A stretch of DNA of 64,000 nt from an uncultured Bacilli bacterium (GTDB taxonomy: Bacteria > Bacillota_I > Bacilli_A > RF39 > UBA660), in contig CAKOPN010000004.1 of NCBI GenBank assembly GCA_934100165.1, forward strand, positions 1-64,000, read 5' to 3'. This document shows, one piece after another, positions 16,194 through 23,949 of the stretch. A program made the position numbers and the translations under genes. Each line of letters begins with the position of its first letter. Positions within the stretch are counted from its first letter, which is position 1. The notes under the pieces were generated by a model. The model searched no databases. It was given only the letters and a program-made list of their open reading frames with translations, and was not told where the DNA came from.

Positions 16194-16222
16194 ATTATAT
16201 TATAAAATCTTTGATAATACAA
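16194..16222 (-). promoter_or_regulatory. Promoter of the rimP-nusA-infB operon
   Basis: Minus-strand TTGTAT (16222-16217) and TATAAT (16199-16194) with a 17-base spacer. Initiation near 16187 would place the hairpin at 16157-16182 inside the leader. Confidence 0.6.
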
Positions 16223-16227
16223 GCTTT

Positions 16228-17601
16228 TTAAGCATTTTTACTTGTATTTGTAATTTTTGCAAGCATTGTATCGTTTGTCTTCCCACTGATTCTGCAATCC
16301 TCAATATAACCGCTTGTATCATTTAAATAAACTATATTTGAATTAACTTCATAATTTTTTAAGAATGTAATTAAATCGATAGGACCTGCGTTTTTATTAT
16401 TTCTGTCGTTAGAATCTGTTACCCATACCTGGTTAGTTGCAGGATCATAATCAACTAAGCTAACCCAATGTCCTCTTCTAGTATATTTAGCATCTGGTCC
16501 TGCCACAACAGTACATATAACCATGTTACCTTTAGAAAGTTCTTTTGCGATTTTTTTGTAATAATCACTTCTATTCATATCACCTTTTAAACGATAACCA
16601 ACTGGTATTCCATAGTTGTTTTCAACAATTTTCTTTACAGCACTAGCATATAAGTCACTGCCAGTTCCCATTTTGAATACCTTTTCTGGAGTTATACTTG
16701 AATCTACTGCTGTTAAGATACTGGCAAGTGCATTGTATCCGCACCCTTTACCTCTTAGGCCTCCGCCTGATGCATATTGTAAGTTTTCATTCCATGCTTG
16801 TTGGAATACTTTTATAACTTTTCCACGTGACGTATAAACGATACGGCTATAACCTTTTTCTTGACTTCCACAGTTTGTGTCAACTCTTGTTTTACCTGTT
16901 GTACCACTATAAGTAACTCCATTCGTTATTGTAGTTTGTTCTTCATTAGTTTCTTTTGTGTCTTCTTTGGTTGTTTCTGTTTCTTCTTGCTCTGTTATCT
17001 GTGTACTATCTGTTGCTTGTTCACTTGAAGTTGTTATGTCAGACAAAGTTATACTTCCATCTAGCATTTTTATATCATTTACTTTATCATTAGCTGATTT
17101 TTTTAACTCTTCTAATTCTTGCCTTAATTTTACTATACTTTCATTATAAGCTGTAATTTTATCTGATAAGCTATAATACTCTTCATTACGAACATTATTA
17201 CCTTTACTATCTTTTTTTGTTGATGAAATAGTTTTTATTTTCTCTTGTGCTTGAGATAAAGCACTCATAGTATTTTCATATTCCTCATCTTTTGATTTAA
17301 AAGTTACTAATGTTGGATAAAGTTCATTTATTGATTTATTACATGCAACAACTAAACCTGTTGTAATATTATTGTTCAATTCTTTTGCATAACTTGCTAA
17401 ATGTGGAACACTGTTTGAAGCGAGTTCTACATAACCTAGTTCTTGCCACATTGCACCTTCTACTTGTGCTGATAATCTTCCATAAGTATTTAAAAGTTCA
17501 TCGCTTTCATCTTTTACTGTAGATGCTGAAGATGTAATGGATGATGCTGATGCAAGCTTATTGTAATATGTTACATATGGTTCAACAAAATACTTTGCCA
17601 T
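16228..17601 (-). CDS. Helical (WXG/LXG-like) N-terminus fused to a C39-type cysteine peptidase
   Basis: 457 residues without a signal peptide. Residues 1-180 are helical and coiled-coil-like, with a WQELG element at 52-56 in the manner of WXG100/LXG export domains. Residues 185-230 are a Thr/Glu-rich linker. Residues 250-440 match the papain-like peptidase_C39_2 family, with Cys287 in GKGCGYNALAS, His378 in GHWVSLVDYD and Asp396 in VTDSND. Such a layout suits a toxin or wall-acting peptidase exported by a type VII-like route, though no ESX component is in the window. A small membrane protein precedes it by about 20 bases. Confidence 0.75.
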   Translation of the reverse strand: MAKYFVEPYVTYYNKLASASSITSSASTVKDESDELLNTYGRLSAQVEGAMWQELGYVELASNSVPHLASYAKELNNNITTGLVVACNKSINELYPTLVTFKSKDEEYENTMSALSQAQEKIKTISSTKKDSKGNNVRNEEYYSLSDKITAYNESIVKLRQELEELKKSANDKVNDIKMLDGSITLSDITTSSEQATDSTQITEQEETETTKEDTKETNEEQTTITNGVTYSGTTGKTRVDTNCGSQEKGYSRIVYTSRGKVIKVFQQAWNENLQYASGGGLRGKGCGYNALASILTAVDSSITPEKVFKMGTGSDLYASAVKKIVENNYGIPVGYRLKGDMNRSDYYKKIAKELSKGNMVICTVVAGPDAKYTRRGHWVSLVDYDPATNQVWVTDSNDRNNKNAGPIDLITFLKNYEVNSNIVYLNDTSGYIEDCRISGKTNDTMLAKITNTSKNA

Positions 17602-17620
17602 TTTTCTTCCTTCTTTCTAA

Positions 17621-17932
17621 TTATTTCTTCTTATGGATAAATGTTCTTGTAACATAGAACAAGAAGCACATATATATAAAGACAAAGATCCACATTAGTA
17701 TTGTATAAAAAATGCCACTTGAATATTTTCCTATAATGGCAGCAATACTGCTCGGAAAATATTTTTCTATTAGAACTTTTAATTCTGGCACTGGTACATT
17801 ATCTTTTAAGAATGTTACTATTCTAAAGAATATATCTATTATTGCCACTGCATAAACAAAACTTGAAAACCTTCTAAAGAAAAATAATACAAGTAAAAGA
17901 AGTATAATTACAACCACTAAATCAATATACAT
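17621..17932 (-). CDS. Small membrane protein upstream of the C39 protein
   Basis: About 103 residues with an N-terminal helix (about 3-18), a second hydrophobic patch and a C-terminal helix pair ending in a basic HKKK tail. I do not recognise the family. The start is put at the ATG at 17932, eight bases after GGAGG; a longer TTG-initiated form lacks a good ribosome site. It is sandwiched between an MBL hydrolase and the C39 peptidase with short gaps, so it may assist that peptidase at the membrane (inference). Confidence 0.6.
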   Translation of the reverse strand: MYIDLVVVIILLLLVLFFFRRFSSFVYAVAIIDIFFRIVTFLKDNVPVPELKVLIEKYFPSSIAAIIGKYSSGIFYTILMWIFVFIYMCFLFYVTRTFIHKKK

Positions 17933-17937
17933 ATTAA

Positions 17938-18477
17938 CTACCTCCAATTATAATTAAAATAATAATTATTGCTTTTTTCATATTTTAAAGTTGTTTTATC
18001 TCCATGTCCAGGATAAATTACTATATCATCAGAATATTTTTTAATTTTTTCTATTGAATCATTCATTTGCTTTACAGATCCACCTAGCATATCACATCTT
18101 CCTATAGTGTTTTTAAATAGAAAGTCTCCGGTGAACATTACCTTTTCATTTGGGAAATAAAATGTTATAGAGTCATCACTATGTCCTTTCGTATAAATAA
18201 CCTCAAAGTTGAAAGAAGAAATATTATACGTTGACTCTTTTAAATTTTTATACTCATAAACAGGAATTTCATAGTCATAATCATTTTTTAATGTTTCTAA
18301 TGCTCCGATATGATCATGATGGTGATGGGTTATAAATATACCTACTATTTTCTTTGATATTTTTTCTTTAATTTTTTCATAGTCATCACCTGGGTCTACT
18401 ATAATACACTCATCATTTATTTCAATAATGTAGCAGTTTTCTTCAAGTTCTCCCGTTATAATGCGTTTTACTATCAT
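17938..18477 (-). CDS. Metallo-beta-lactamase-fold hydrolase (glyoxalase II-like)
   Basis: About 179 residues. The metal motif HHHHDHIG, the later GHSDDSITF and FTGDFLFKNTIGRCD blocks and the C-terminal YPGHGDKTT supply the histidines and bridging Asp of the GloB/YcbL group. Such enzymes cleave thioesters such as S-lactoylglutathione analogues; the substrate is undetermined. The ATG at 18477 overlaps the upstream stop as ATGA, indicating translational coupling. Confidence 0.85.
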   Translation of the reverse strand: MIVKRIITGELEENCYIIEINDECIIVDPGDDYEKIKEKISKKIVGIFITHHHHDHIGALETLKNDYDYEIPVYEYKNLKESTYNISSFNFEVIYTKGHSDDSITFYFPNEKVMFTGDFLFKNTIGRCDMLGGSVKQMNDSIEKIKKYSDDIVIYPGHGDKTTLKYEKSNNYYFNYNWR

Positions 18478-18947
18478 AATATTGTACAAACCACTCCCAT
18501 ATTTTGAAAATCTATTTTTATTGCTCCCAAAGTCATATTTTTATAATCACTAAATTTAAGATTTGACTTTGAGTTTGAATCTAAGTTAGCAGTCATTTTG
18601 GCTTGTATATATCCTTCTGCTGGCTTCGTTATTTTACAATCTTTTATATATCTTTTATTTTGGTAATCACTACAGTAATACTCTAAAGTCTCTTTTGAAC
18701 TACTACCTTCATCCTTTATTACCATTGTGTAATCAATACCAATAACATTTTTGTTTATATCAAATTTGAACAAATATTCTATACTGGTATTAAAATTACC
18801 TGTTGTTTTTCCATATTGGCAAACCATTTCCGTGTAGTTCACATCATTGATTAAATATATTATCCCAGTCGTTAAAAGTATTATACCAACAATACATACC
18901 ATGATATATAATATCTTACTTTTCACTAGCATCATCCCATATCCCAT
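18474..18947 (-). CDS. Membrane-anchored secreted protein with conserved cysteines, unknown
   Basis: About 157 residues with one N-terminal helix (about residues 10-32) and an extracellular body holding four Cys. The layout (VCxY, an IEYLFKFD strand, paired Cys, final GVVC) resembles that of the nearby lipoprotein at 19679, so the two may be distant paralogues. No function is recognised. Several candidate start codons are clustered (ATG, ATG, GTG), so the first ten residues are uncertain. It overlaps the MBL gene by four bases. Confidence 0.6.
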   Translation of the reverse strand: MGYGMMLVKSKILYIMVCIVGIILLTTGIIYLINDVNYTEMVCQYGKTTGNFNTSIEYLFKFDINKNVIGIDYTMVIKDEGSSSKETLEYYCSDYQNKRYIKDCKITKPAEGYIQAKMTANLDSNSKSNLKFSDYKNMTLGAIKIDFQNMGVVCTIL

Positions 18948-18967
18948 TTACTCTATAAGTTTATCAT

Positions 18968-19006
18968 ACAATAAAAAAAAAGACTAGTACATTTCTAGTT
19001 TTTTTC
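18968..19006 (-). terminator. Terminator after queH
   Basis: ACTAG, loop AAATGT, CTAGT then a T run on the minus strand, overlapping the end of queH. Confidence 0.6.
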
Positions 19007-19621
19007 TAAATTAAGAGAAGCCTTTTGTGAGTATATACAACCGCAATAATTTTGCCTATATAAGTTATATTCTCTTGACAATTCAATGCTTCTTTTGTAG
19101 CCGTTTTTCTTTTTAAAATCAGATAATAGATACAAAACGTCATACTTATCTTCTAGTTTTTTTCCTATGCTATTTAGCTTTTCAGAATTTTTGTAAGGAC
19201 TAATTGAAAGTGTTGTTGTAAAATAGTCAAAACCATGTTCTTTGGCATATTTACATGTTTCTTCAAGCCTTAGATAGTAACACTTTTCACATCTTGTGCC
19301 ACCTTCTTTTTCGTTTTCTAATCCTTTAATTAACTTTTCGTATTTATCATTGTCATAACTACCATTTATGAATGATACTTTGTTTTCAAGCCCAAAATCA
19401 TGGATGAATCTTTGAACTTCTTTATATCTTTTTTCATACTCCTCATATGATGAAATATTGGGGTTATAATAAAATACAGTTATATCAAAGTAATTTGTTA
19501 AATACTCAAGCACATATGATGAACAAGGTGCACAACAACTATGTAGAAGTAGTTTTGGTCTTTTGTTCTCTTTTACAATATTATTTATTGTCTCATCTAA
19601 GATTATTTGATAATTAGTCAT
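18995..19621 (-). CDS. queH: Epoxyqueuosine reductase QueH
   Basis: About 209 residues of the QueH (DUF208) family, the non-QueG enzyme for the last step of queuosine synthesis in tRNA. The N-terminal LHSCCAPCSS carries adjacent Cys and a CxxC. The middle ExGGTRCEKCYYLRL and the C-terminal YCGCIYS supply the other iron-sulfur and redox cysteines. The start at the ATG at 19621 follows GGTGA; an upstream TTG is less likely. No other queuosine genes are nearby, so precursor salvage is plausible. Confidence 0.92.
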   Translation of the reverse strand: MTNYQIILDETINNIVKENKRPKLLLHSCCAPCSSYVLEYLTNYFDITVFYYNPNISSYEEYEKRYKEVQRFIHDFGLENKVSFINGSYDNDKYEKLIKGLENEKEGGTRCEKCYYLRLEETCKYAKEHGFDYFTTTLSISPYKNSEKLNSIGKKLEDKYDVLYLLSDFKKKNGYKRSIELSREYNLYRQNYCGCIYSQKASLNLEKN

Positions 19622-19678
19622 AAAATTCACCAATAGACATTTTAATAGATTATTATTAAATTGTCAAAAAAAGATTTA

Positions 19679-20158
19679 CTATTTACAAGCAAATCCTTCA
19701 TTTTCTACAGCTTTCTTAACGTCTTCTATTGCTTGACTGTCACCTATATCAGATAAATCTTCCATCTTTTTAGGATCTCCAACTGCTTTATATTGAATTT
19801 TTTTCTCGTTTCTTGTAACATCACAGCTATCGAACTCAGCTGTTGCATCGTTACAGTTTTCTTTAAGATTTTTCTCAAGTGCTTCTAACATTTCATCTGT
19901 AACATCTTCGCTTGTTATTTCTACATCTATTCCAAGAGTAGCCTTTTTAATCTCTTTTCCATCTTTGTCATAATCAAATTCAATTGAAGTAGACATATTT
20001 CCTAAACCACTTAACTCACTACTCATATCTAGTGTACATACTAGTTTTTTTCCTTCATCTTTTTGTTCACTATTTTTGTTATTTCCACATCCTGTTAGAA
20101 CTAAAGCACCTGCTACTGTTAATCCTAACATGCCAACTATATACTTCTTACCTTTCAT
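19679..20158 (-). CDS. Secreted lipoprotein, unknown (DUF1307-like)
   Basis: 159 residues with a lipoprotein signal peptide: basic start, hydrophobic stretch and lipobox LTGC with Cys24. The mature part begins with a charged linker, then a beta-rich domain with several Cys. The layout recalls the YehR/DUF1307 lipoproteins of Firmicutes, which have no settled function. It is a single gene with an AGGAGG site, separated from queH by a short gap. Confidence 0.75.
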   Translation of the reverse strand: MKGKKYIVGMLGLTVAGALVLTGCGNNKNSEQKDEGKKLVCTLDMSSELSGLGNMSTSIEFDYDKDGKEIKKATLGIDVEITSEDVTDEMLEALEKNLKENCNDATAEFDSCDVTRNEKKIQYKAVGDPKKMEDLSDIGDSQAIEDVKKAVENEGFACK

Positions 20159-20218
20159 AAATCCTCCTCTATATTAAGTATAATACCACAAACAAAATTT
20201 CTTAACAAGAAAAACAAA

Positions 20219-20255
20219 AAAATACTTTCAAAATATAATATGAAAGTATTTTTTA
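20219..20255 (-). terminator. Terminator after the unknown 214-residue gene
   Basis: AAATACTTTCATA paired to a TTTGAAAGTATTT arm, then T-rich sequence on the minus strand, at the stop of the 20253 gene. Confidence 0.8.
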
Positions 20256-20897
20256 TTTATATTTTTTTAATAAAGTGTTTGGATTACTAGTAACAACTGT
20301 TAAATAAGTATCTCCATCAGTCTCTTCTATTTTAGTTAAACTTCCTTGTGTTTTCCTTTCAAGCATTTCTAATTGTCTTGCTTTTTCTTCTCTGTCTTCA
20401 TCATGTATATCTCCAAAGACTCCTACTATTATTTCAGAATTACCACTGTTATATAATTGTTCCCAATTTTTTATATGGACAGGAGTATATGGATTTTGTG
20501 TCATAAAAGTCAACTGATTGTTTGAAGTAAGACTTATTTCTGTAACATCATCATTAGCAACTAACGTTGGTACTCCATAATTAACTTTAAAACCTGGTGA
20601 AATTATTACTTTACCTATTCTTATATCAAGGCCTTTTGCATATGGAGTGATAACTGCATTTGATGATTCTTTTACGAGAGTATCTAGACATCCTTTTCCA
20701 ACTTCTACAGTATAAGGATCATCAAAATCCAATATTCCTGTTTCTTGTAACATTCGTGAATATTTTTCACCCATTTTTCTTCTTTTTCTAAGCCAATCAC
20801 TAAATGCTTTTGAATATACTAACGAAATCAAATCTTTACATTTTTCGCCAGTTGCTTTTTCATATTGCACAGCCAAGTAATATAAATATTCTTTCAT
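20253..20897 (-). CDS. Conserved-looking protein of unknown function
   Basis: 214 residues, soluble, no signal peptide or membrane segment. The first 70 residues are helical and basic (WLRKRRKMGEKYSRM). A beta-rich middle follows (LDIRIGKVIISPGFKVNYGVPT), and residues 165-190 form a charged helix (DEDREEKARQLEMLERK). I do not recognise a family. It has its own ribosome site (GGGGGA) and terminator, so it appears to be a real single-gene unit. Confidence 0.6.
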   Translation of the reverse strand: MKEYLYYLAVQYEKATGEKCKDLISLVYSKAFSDWLRKRRKMGEKYSRMLQETGILDFDDPYTVEVGKGCLDTLVKESSNAVITPYAKGLDIRIGKVIISPGFKVNYGVPTLVANDDVTEISLTSNNQLTFMTQNPYTPVHIKNWEQLYNSGNSEIIVGVFGDIHDEDREEKARQLEMLERKTQGSLTKIEETDGDTYLTVVTSNPNTLLKKYK

Positions 20898-20959
20898 AAC
20901 TTCCCCCTCAAATATTTGTACAGTATAACACGTTTTTCTCTTCTCATCAATTTTAGCAA

Positions 20960-20986
20960 AATAAAAAATGCTTATTCAGCATCTTT
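20960..20986 (-). terminator. Terminator after rpmF
   Basis: ATGCT, loop GAATA, AGCAT then TTTTTT on the minus strand, overlapping the rpmF stop. Confidence 0.75.
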
Positions 20987-21157
20987 TGTTTCAACAACTT
21001 TTTTTCCTTTGTATGTTCCACAGTTCTTGCAAACACGATGTGGTTTGATTGTTGCACCACATTCTTTACATACTGTAGTTCCTACTGTTTCTAGAGCATT
21101 GTGACTTCTTCTCATTCTCTTTCTAGTTTTTGAAACTTTTCTAAAAGGTACTGCCAT
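20972..21157 (-). CDS. rpmF: 50S ribosomal protein L32
   Basis: 61 residues with the L32 start MAVPFRKVSKTRKRMRRSH and a zinc ribbon of two pairs, CKEC and CKNC. It follows the DUF177 gene with a two-base gap, the widespread DUF177-rpmF pair. Retention of all four Cys marks the zinc-containing form. Confidence 0.96.
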   Translation of the reverse strand: MAVPFRKVSKTRKRMRRSHNALETVGTTVCKECGATIKPHRVCKNCGTYKGKKVVETKDAE

Positions 21158-21159
21158 CT

Positions 21160-21618
21160 TTAATCACTCCTATCTTTTTCATCTAATAGTGCACTAAAAG
21201 GATTATCTTTGTGTAATTCTTCTTCACTAACCAACTTCCAGCCTTTACCCTTATATTCGTCAGTATTTTCAACAGTTGTATATCTAAGGGGGACTTCCAA
21301 TACAATATTTTGCCATAAAAGTTCAATAATATCAAGACTATTTTCACCATTTTTTAAAGTTTCATCTAAATTTTCATCAATTTCAAAAGAAAAAGGATAC
21401 CAAACTTCATCAAGTGTAACAGAATCTCTAATCTTCATTTTACCTTCCACATTAGCTTTTATATATATTCCATCTTCTTCTTTTTCAATTTTTCCCTTTA
21501 AAGTAATTTTACTTAAGTCAAGTATGTCTCCACTTGTAATAGTGCTAGATAAATCATATTCGCTATCTAAATCAATTGATTCTTTAAAATTAGTCATTAT
21601 CTCAGTTAAGTCAATCAT
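21160..21618 (-). CDS. DUF177/YceD-family protein
   Basis: A 152-residue acidic protein. The core pattern GKIEKEEDGIYIKANVEGKMKI, then DSVTLDEVWYPFSFEID, and the C-terminal DIIELLWQNIVLEVP match the YceD/DUF177 family. Members are nearly always next to rpmF and are linked to 23S rRNA or large-subunit maturation. It is divergent from tmcAL, with about 90 bases between start codons that must hold both promoters. Confidence 0.88.
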   Translation of the reverse strand: MIDLTEIMTNFKESIDLDSEYDLSSTITSGDILDLSKITLKGKIEKEEDGIYIKANVEGKMKIRDSVTLDEVWYPFSFEIDENLDETLKNGENSLDIIELLWQNIVLEVPLRYTTVENTDEYKGKGWKLVSEEELHKDNPFSALLDEKDRSD

Positions 21619-21710
21619 TGTATCACCAAGAGCATTATACTATAAACTGTTAGAAATTACTAGAACTTTTAACTTTTTATTTGTATAATACTTTTTGAGG
21701 AAGTGATTTT

Positions 21711-22853
21711 ATGGCAGTTGGTATAATATGTGAATATAATCCTTTTCATAATGGGCATCTATATCATTTAGAAAAAGTTAAAGAACTTGCTAAAGATGAA
21801 GAAATTATATTAGTACTTGGAGGAAATTTTTTACAACGTGGTAATGTTAGTGTAATGGATAAATATGAAAAAACTTCTATTGCTCTTCATTATGGTATTG
21901 ATTTAGTAGTAGAGCTTCCATTTATTTATGCTACACAGAGTGCTGATGTATTTGCAGAAGGGGCTATTAAGATTTTAAATGCTTTAAAATGTGATAAAGT
22001 AGTTTTTGGTACTGAGTCAAATGATGTAGAAAAATTAACATCGCTTGCTAAAATTCAGCTTTATGATAATAAGTATGGTGAAAAAGTTAAAACTCTTTTA
22101 GATGAAGGTTATAACTTCCCTACTGCTATGTCTTTGGCACTTCAAAGCTTTGAAGGTGATAAAGTAAATACCCCAAATGATTTACTAGCACTTTCTTACA
22201 TAAAAGAAATTATAAGAAACAATTATAATATTACTCCTATTTCTATAAAAAGGACAAACAATTATCATGATAAAAGTACAACCGGCGAAATAAGCAGTGC
22301 AGCAAGTATAAGAGAAAAGATTAAAAGAAATGAAAATATAGATACATATGTACCAAGCGTTGTATCTTGCAATATTGACTATAAAAATTATGATGATAAT
22401 TATTTTAAACTTTTAAAATATAAAATATTAACTGAAAAAGAAAATATTAAAAAGTATCAAACTGTTGATGAGGGCATTGAAAATAAGATAGTATCTTCGA
22501 TTAGAAACTGTTATAGCCTTGATGACTTAGTATATAAAATAAAATCAAAAAGATATACTTACAACAGAATATCAAGAATGCTTACACATATCTTAACATC
22601 TTTTACTAAAGAGGATGCTAAAGATAGAAGCCTTTCATACATTAGAATTCTTGGGTTTAATGAAAAAGGCAAAAAATATTTAAACAAACTAAAAAAGGAT
22701 ACTAAGATTCCTTTTATTACGAACGTTAATAAGAAAAATATAAAATTTCTTGAAACAGAATTGAAAACTGACTCTATTTATTATTTAATAAGAGAAAAAA
22801 ATATTGATGTGTATTCATATGCACCTATATTTATAAATGAAAAAAAGTATTAG
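21711..22853 (+). CDS. tmcAL: tRNA(Met) cytidine acetate ligase (TmcAL, YlbM)
   Basis: 380 residues on the plus strand. The N-terminus GIICEYNPFHNGHLYHL holds the nucleotidyltransferase HxGH motif, and the SAASIREKIKRNE block also matches. TmcAL makes N4-acetylcytidine at the wobble position of elongator tRNA(Met) from acetate and ATP. A TATAAT at 21684-21689 and GAGGAAG before the ATG fit a promoter and ribosome site. The 3' end overlaps the convergent zinc-ribbon gene by four bases inside a shared hairpin. Confidence 0.93.
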   Translation: MAVGIICEYNPFHNGHLYHLEKVKELAKDEEIILVLGGNFLQRGNVSVMDKYEKTSIALHYGIDLVVELPFIYATQSADVFAEGAIKILNALKCDKVVFGTESNDVEKLTSLAKIQLYDNKYGEKVKTLLDEGYNFPTAMSLALQSFEGDKVNTPNDLLALSYIKEIIRNNYNITPISIKRTNNYHDKSTTGEISSAASIREKIKRNENIDTYVPSVVSCNIDYKNYDDNYFKLLKYKILTEKENIKKYQTVDEGIENKIVSSIRNCYSLDDLVYKIKSKRYTYNRISRMLTHILTSFTKEDAKDRSLSYIRILGFNEKGKKYLNKLKKDTKIPFITNVNKKNIKFLETELKTDSIYYLIREKNIDVYSYAPIFINEKKY

Positions 22854-22877
22854 CTTTTATCTTCGCTAATACTTTTT
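22840..22877. terminator. Bidirectional terminator between tmcAL and the zinc-ribbon gene
   Basis: AAAAAGTATTAGC and GCTAATACTTTTT pair around a 10-base loop, with A and T runs on either side. Both convergent stop codons lie inside it. Confidence 0.88.
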
Positions 22878-23860
22878 TTATAGCTTGTAGCAAATTTTGC
22901 TATTTCCTCTTTTTTAGAGTTATAAGACATATTATTTATATATTGTGTTTCTATAAGGATAACACCATTTTCTTTCTCTACTGCAATAATTGTATATGGA
23001 TAACTAGACTTACTTCCATCCAAAATATAATAATATGTACCTTCATCTAGTTTTTCTTCATGTTTTTTTATCGTTAGATCTTCTTCAGTTTGAAGTTTTT
23101 CAATGTAAGTTTTTAGATATTCTTCTTTTATAAAACTTTCATATGTTACATCGTCTAAATCTTTCATTGTTACGTAAATATTTTTACTTTCATTAGTAAA
23201 TTTATATTCACCAGAATTATCACTAAATTTCCAGTCTAGTGGCATAGCAAATCTGTAGCCTTTATAGTTTATATACTGAACAGTTGGTTCTTTTTCGATG
23301 ACTTTTATTTCTTCATCTATATCTGGACAGTGTTTACAAACTTCGCATTTTTTATTGTCTTTTATAAAAATGAAATATATTAAGAATAAAAGTAAAACTG
23401 CTATAACGACTCCAAAGAAAATTATGCTGCCAATATCTTTTTCACTTGTCTTAATGTTTGCAATACCAAAATCTTCTTGACTATCCGTGTCAATTTCATC
23501 TTCTTTGTCTTCAAGGTTCTCTTTAAATTCTTCTTTTTTTGGTTCTTCTTGTTTTGTTTCTGGCTCTTTAAAAATATCCTTTTCAAATTCCCCGGTATTT
23601 TCTAGATCCCACAAATTAAGTTCATCATCTGTGTTATCTTCATTTTCCTCTTTTTTTGGCTCTTCTTTTACTTCATCTTTATTCTCTATTTTTTCTTCTA
23701 TAACTTCTTCTGTTTCTTTTTCATTTAAAGTAGTATTTTCTTCTTTTAATTCTTCCTTTTCCTTCTCTTTATTTCCTAATGGTTCACCACAAGAAGGACA
23801 AAATATAGCATCTTTTTTTATTGTCATTTTACATCTTGGGCATTTATTTTTACTACTCAT
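22850..23860 (-). CDS. Zinc-ribbon membrane protein with acidic linker and extracellular domain
   Basis: About 336 residues. An N-terminal zinc ribbon (CPRC...CPSC, about residues 6-25) is followed by some 110 residues of Glu/Lys-rich linker, one membrane helix (about 145-168) and a C-terminal extracellular domain that begins with CEVCKHC. The cytosolic ribbon and external domain suggest a sensor or scaffold, but no partner is evident. The start is placed at the ATG at 23860, eight bases after AGGAG, rather than the GTG nine bases upstream. Confidence 0.75.
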   Translation of the reverse strand: MSSKNKCPRCKMTIKKDAIFCPSCGEPLGNKEKEKEELKEENTTLNEKETEEVIEEKIENKDEVKEEPKKEENEDNTDDELNLWDLENTGEFEKDIFKEPETKQEEPKKEEFKENLEDKEDEIDTDSQEDFGIANIKTSEKDIGSIIFFGVVIAVLLLFLIYFIFIKDNKKCEVCKHCPDIDEEIKVIEKEPTVQYINYKGYRFAMPLDWKFSDNSGEYKFTNESKNIYVTMKDLDDVTYESFIKEEYLKTYIEKLQTEEDLTIKKHEEKLDEGTYYYILDGSKSSYPYTIIAVEKENGVILIETQYINNMSYNSKKEEIAKFATSYKKSISEDKS

Positions 23861-23949
23861 TGGTATCACTCCTTATTCTTTATATATATAATACCAAATT
23901 TTTTTTTAAAAGTACATACTAAAAAAAGAGAGAAAAAAAGAAAAAGATG

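Noticed and set aside
16228..17601. Bacteriocin-processing C39 domain of an ABC exporter
   Set aside because: No ATPase or membrane domain is fused; the peptidase part resembles the free-standing C39_2 type and lies at the C-terminus.
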